Origin: Conexibacter sp.
GTDB taxonomy: Bacteria > Actinomycetota > Thermoleophilia > Solirubrobacterales > Solirubrobacteraceae
Assembly: GCA_025964295.1 (NCBI GenBank)
Contig: JAOPZD010000409.1
Coordinates: 1 to 5,776, forward strand
DNA: 5,776 nt
Direction of reading: 5' to 3'
Both the position numbers and the translations under genes were made by a program. Positions within the stretch are counted from its first letter, which is position 1. The number at the start of each line of letters is the position of its first letter. The notes under the pieces were generated by a model that was given only the letters and a program-made list of their open reading frames with translations, was not told the origin of the DNA and searched no databases. Below, one piece after another: positions 4,543-5,776 of this stretch.

Positions 4543-5337
4543 ATGACCCCTCTCACCCTCCCTGTGCGACGCCGCGGTGTCCGTGGCGCCGTCGCCGGCC
4601 TCGCCGCCACGGCCTTCGCCGTGGGCGCCGCGGCCGGCTCCGCCCACGCCGGCGGCTTCGTCGTCAACGACCCGGCGCTCGACGTGCCGGCCAGCAAGAT
4701 CGAGCACGTCGTGCGCGAGGTCTCGACGACCGGCCAGTACGGCCGCCACACGCTCGACGAGCTCTACCTCGGCTCGGACCGCGCGCACTGGATCTCGCGC
4801 GACTTCGCCACCGGCAAGGTCATCCGCGAGACGACGTTCGACCGCGGCAGGTCGCTGACCTACGACGCCGCCGAGAACACGATCACGCCGATGGACGACA
4901 CGGCGGCCACGCCGCCATGGCAGACCGTCGCCCAGGAGGCGGCGGTCTGGCGCAACGCGCTGCAGACCGGCGCGACGCGCCAGACCGGCGAGACCACCGT
5001 CGGCGGGCGCCGCGCGCTCGTCCTGGAGTCGGTCCGCGGCAAGTGGACGACCGACGAGCCCAGCCAGGTGACGACGATGGTCGTCGACGCCGAGACGTTC
5101 GAGCCCTACGACCTCAAGACGGTCCTGGAGAAGTACGCCTTCACCCAGGACGTGGCGATCCGGTCCTTCGAGACGATCGACCGCACGGCGACCGACGAGG
5201 GCGTCTTCGACCTCCTGCGCCACGACGGCGCGCGACGGGCGCAGGCGTCCAAGAAGCACGCCACCAAGAAGTCGGCGGCCAGGAAGAAGCACGCCGCCGC
5301 CAAGCGCCGCCACACGGCGCGCAAGGGCCACCGCTAG
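4543..5337 (+). CDS. Secreted protein with a Lys/His/Arg-rich C-terminal tail
   Basis: A 264-residue protein of unknown function. It opens with a Sec-type signal peptide: basic region VRRRGVRG (8-15), a hydrophobic Ala-rich stretch to about 33, and a likely cut after AHA (34-36). The mature part to about 230 is a soluble domain predicted from its alternating pattern to be mostly beta strands, with YLGSDRAHWISRDFATGKVI (75-94) and MVVDAETFEPYDL (179-191). This is reminiscent of the LolA/RseB-like fold of lipoprotein-sorting and sigma-regulator proteins, but I cannot confirm it. Residues 237-264 are nearly all Lys, Arg, His and Ala with repeated KKHA/RKKHA units, suggesting binding to anionic polymers of the cell surface. 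Start at ATG 4543 gives the complete signal peptide; no Shine-Dalgarno is seen. A strong hairpin follows the gene. Function unknown; export well supported. Confidence 0.8.
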   Translation: MTPLTLPVRRRGVRGAVAGLAATAFAVGAAAGSAHAGGFVVNDPALDVPASKIEHVVREVSTTGQYGRHTLDELYLGSDRAHWISRDFATGKVIRETTFDRGRSLTYDAAENTITPMDDTAATPPWQTVAQEAAVWRNALQTGATRQTGETTVGGRRALVLESVRGKWTTDEPSQVTTMVVDAETFEPYDLKTVLEKYAFTQDVAIRSFETIDRTATDEGVFDLLRHDGARRAQASKKHATKKSAARKKHAAAKRRHTARKGHR

Positions 5338-5346
5338 GCCCGCCCC

Positions 5347-5390
5347 GACGCTCCGGCCGCCGCCCGTACGTGCCCGGCGGCCGGAGCGTC
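5347..5390 (+). terminator. Perfect 16-bp hairpin, likely terminator
   Basis: The left arm (5347-5362, GACGCTCCGGCCGCCG) is exactly complementary to the right arm (5375-5390) around a 12-base loop. It starts nine bases after the stop of the secreted-protein gene and ends 36 bases before the next ATG. There is no downstream T-tract, as is common for hairpin terminators of GC-rich actinobacteria. The symmetry also allows function on the opposite strand. A regulatory palindrome is an alternative, but length and position favour termination. Confidence 0.7.
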
Positions 5391-5415
5391 ACGTTCGTCC
5401 CTCCCGACTCGTCCT

Positions 5416-5420
5416 GGGAG
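5416..5420 (+). promoter_or_regulatory. Shine-Dalgarno GGGAG for the gene at 5427
   Basis: GGGAG lies six bases before the ATG at 5427. It fixes the start and contrasts with the 2202, 2312, 4094 and 4131 genes, which lack an upstream ribosome site at workable spacing. Confidence 0.6.
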
Positions 5421-5426
5421 CACCGC

Positions 5427-5776
5427 ATGCGCTCCACGCCCTCCCCCACCTCCGGCCGTCGCCTCCTGGCGCTCGTCGTCTGCGCGCTGCTGCTCGGCGC
5501 GGCCAGCGTGGGCCTCGACGCGGTGACCGCGCACGCGGCGACGATCGGCCCGCAGGAGACGCTGCGCCCGCCGCGCGCCTTCCCCGTCGAGTTCGGCGGC
5601 CGCGCGTGGACGCAGGGCCACCCGATCCCGGCCGGCCACGTCGTACTGCGGCGCCGGATCGCGCTCGCCGACCGCGAGAAGCGCGTCGTGCGGTTCACCT
5701 GCCCCGCGGGGATGGTCGCGCTCGGCCCCGCGCTCCCCGAGGGCTCGGCGATCACCTTCGTCGTGCGCGACCTGGC
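5427..5776 (+). CDS. Secreted protein, N-terminal part, truncated by the window edge
   Basis: An open frame from ATG 5427 continues to the end of the window without a stop (116 complete codons). Nearly all codons end in G or C and a GGGAG ribosome site precedes it. The product begins MRSTPSPTSGRRLLALVV, a Sec signal peptide with Arg11-Arg12, a hydrophobic core at about 13-29 and a probable cut after AHA (35-37). The mature start includes ETLRPPRAFPVEFGGRAWTQ, then HPIPAGHVVLRRRIAL and a single mature Cys92 in FTCPAGM. I do not recognise a family. It follows the other secreted protein on the same strand but is separated by a strong hairpin, so it probably has its own promoter within 5391-5415, where I see no clear -10 box. 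Confidence 0.75.
   Translation, partial: MRSTPSPTSGRRLLALVVCALLLGAASVGLDAVTAHAATIGPQETLRPPRAFPVEFGGRAWTQGHPIPAGHVVLRRRIALADREKRVVRFTCPAGMVALGPALPEGSAITFVVRDL

Noticed and set aside
4543..4590. Possible Tat signal in the secreted protein
   Set aside because: There is an Arg cluster but no S/T-R-R-x-F-L-K pattern; a Sec signal with AHA cut fits better.
4095..4751. Upstream extension of the hydrolase frame (479 codons in all)
   Set aside because: It would run antisense through the DoxX-like gene and part of the secreted-protein gene; the hydrolase core starts naturally at ATG 4094 next to a -10-like box.
4465..5331. 288-codon minus-strand open frame
   Set aside because: It is opposite the secreted-protein gene, which has a clean signal peptide. 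The reverse translation is Arg/Gly/Val-rich without motifs.
5141..5755. 204-codon minus-strand open frame
   Set aside because: It covers the 5347-5390 hairpin and the coding start at 5427 in antisense and shows no domain.
1..5776. Mobile element, phage defence system or CRISPR
   Set aside because: I found no transposase, recombinase, terminal repeats, spacer array, nuclease or toxin-antitoxin pair, and base composition is uniform across the window.

Overview
The window is very GC-rich and densely coding, with nearly every codon ending in G or C. It carries a long-chain-type acyl-CoA dehydrogenase, a patatin-like lipase and secreted proteins with basic or small-residue tails. Together these suggest a high-GC actinobacterium; a Thermoleophilia/Solirubrobacterales-type organism is my guess from general style, not a demonstrated assignment. 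Because of the high GC, long antisense ORFs lie opposite almost every real gene, and I treated them as shadows.

Left part (1-2202, minus strand): transcription runs right to left from an LCAD-like acyl-CoA dehydrogenase (2202 to 1039) into a patatin-like serine lipase (about 1042 to 107). A further gene begins at 28 and runs off the left edge. The dehydrogenase and patatin genes abut with no gap, and the patatin gene has no ATG/GTG/TTG at the expected junction position. A shared role in releasing acyl chains and oxidising them is a reasonable inference.

Middle (2203-4094): a 109-bp intergenic region carries a leaderless-looking promoter for the dehydrogenase and, facing the other way, a -35/-10 pair with a perfect 12-bp palindrome in its spacer. 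That second promoter fits a 61-residue Trp- and Cys-containing orphan protein (2312-2497, plus). The small gene converges, with only 8 bp between stops, on a two-gene minus-strand operon: an alpha/beta hydrolase of the haloalkane dehalogenase/epoxide hydrolase type (4094 to 3312), then a NagD-type HAD phosphatase (3312 to 2506). These two share one base at their TGATG junction.

Right part (4095-5776, plus strand): a 36-bp divergent intergenic region has two -10-like boxes built around an inverted repeat, each placed so that its transcript would start at or next to an ATG. It serves the hydrolase operon on one side and a DoxX-like four-helix membrane protein (4131-4499) on the other. A secreted protein with a Lys/His/Arg-rich tail follows (4543-5337), then a perfect 16-bp hairpin, probably a terminator, then the start of a second secreted protein (5427 to beyond the edge) with a clear Shine-Dalgarno.

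I see no tRNA, rRNA, CRISPR array, insertion sequence or prophage signature. The window looks like ordinary chromosome. The points most worth a second look are the patatin start, the recurring leaderless promoter layout and the small orphan protein.
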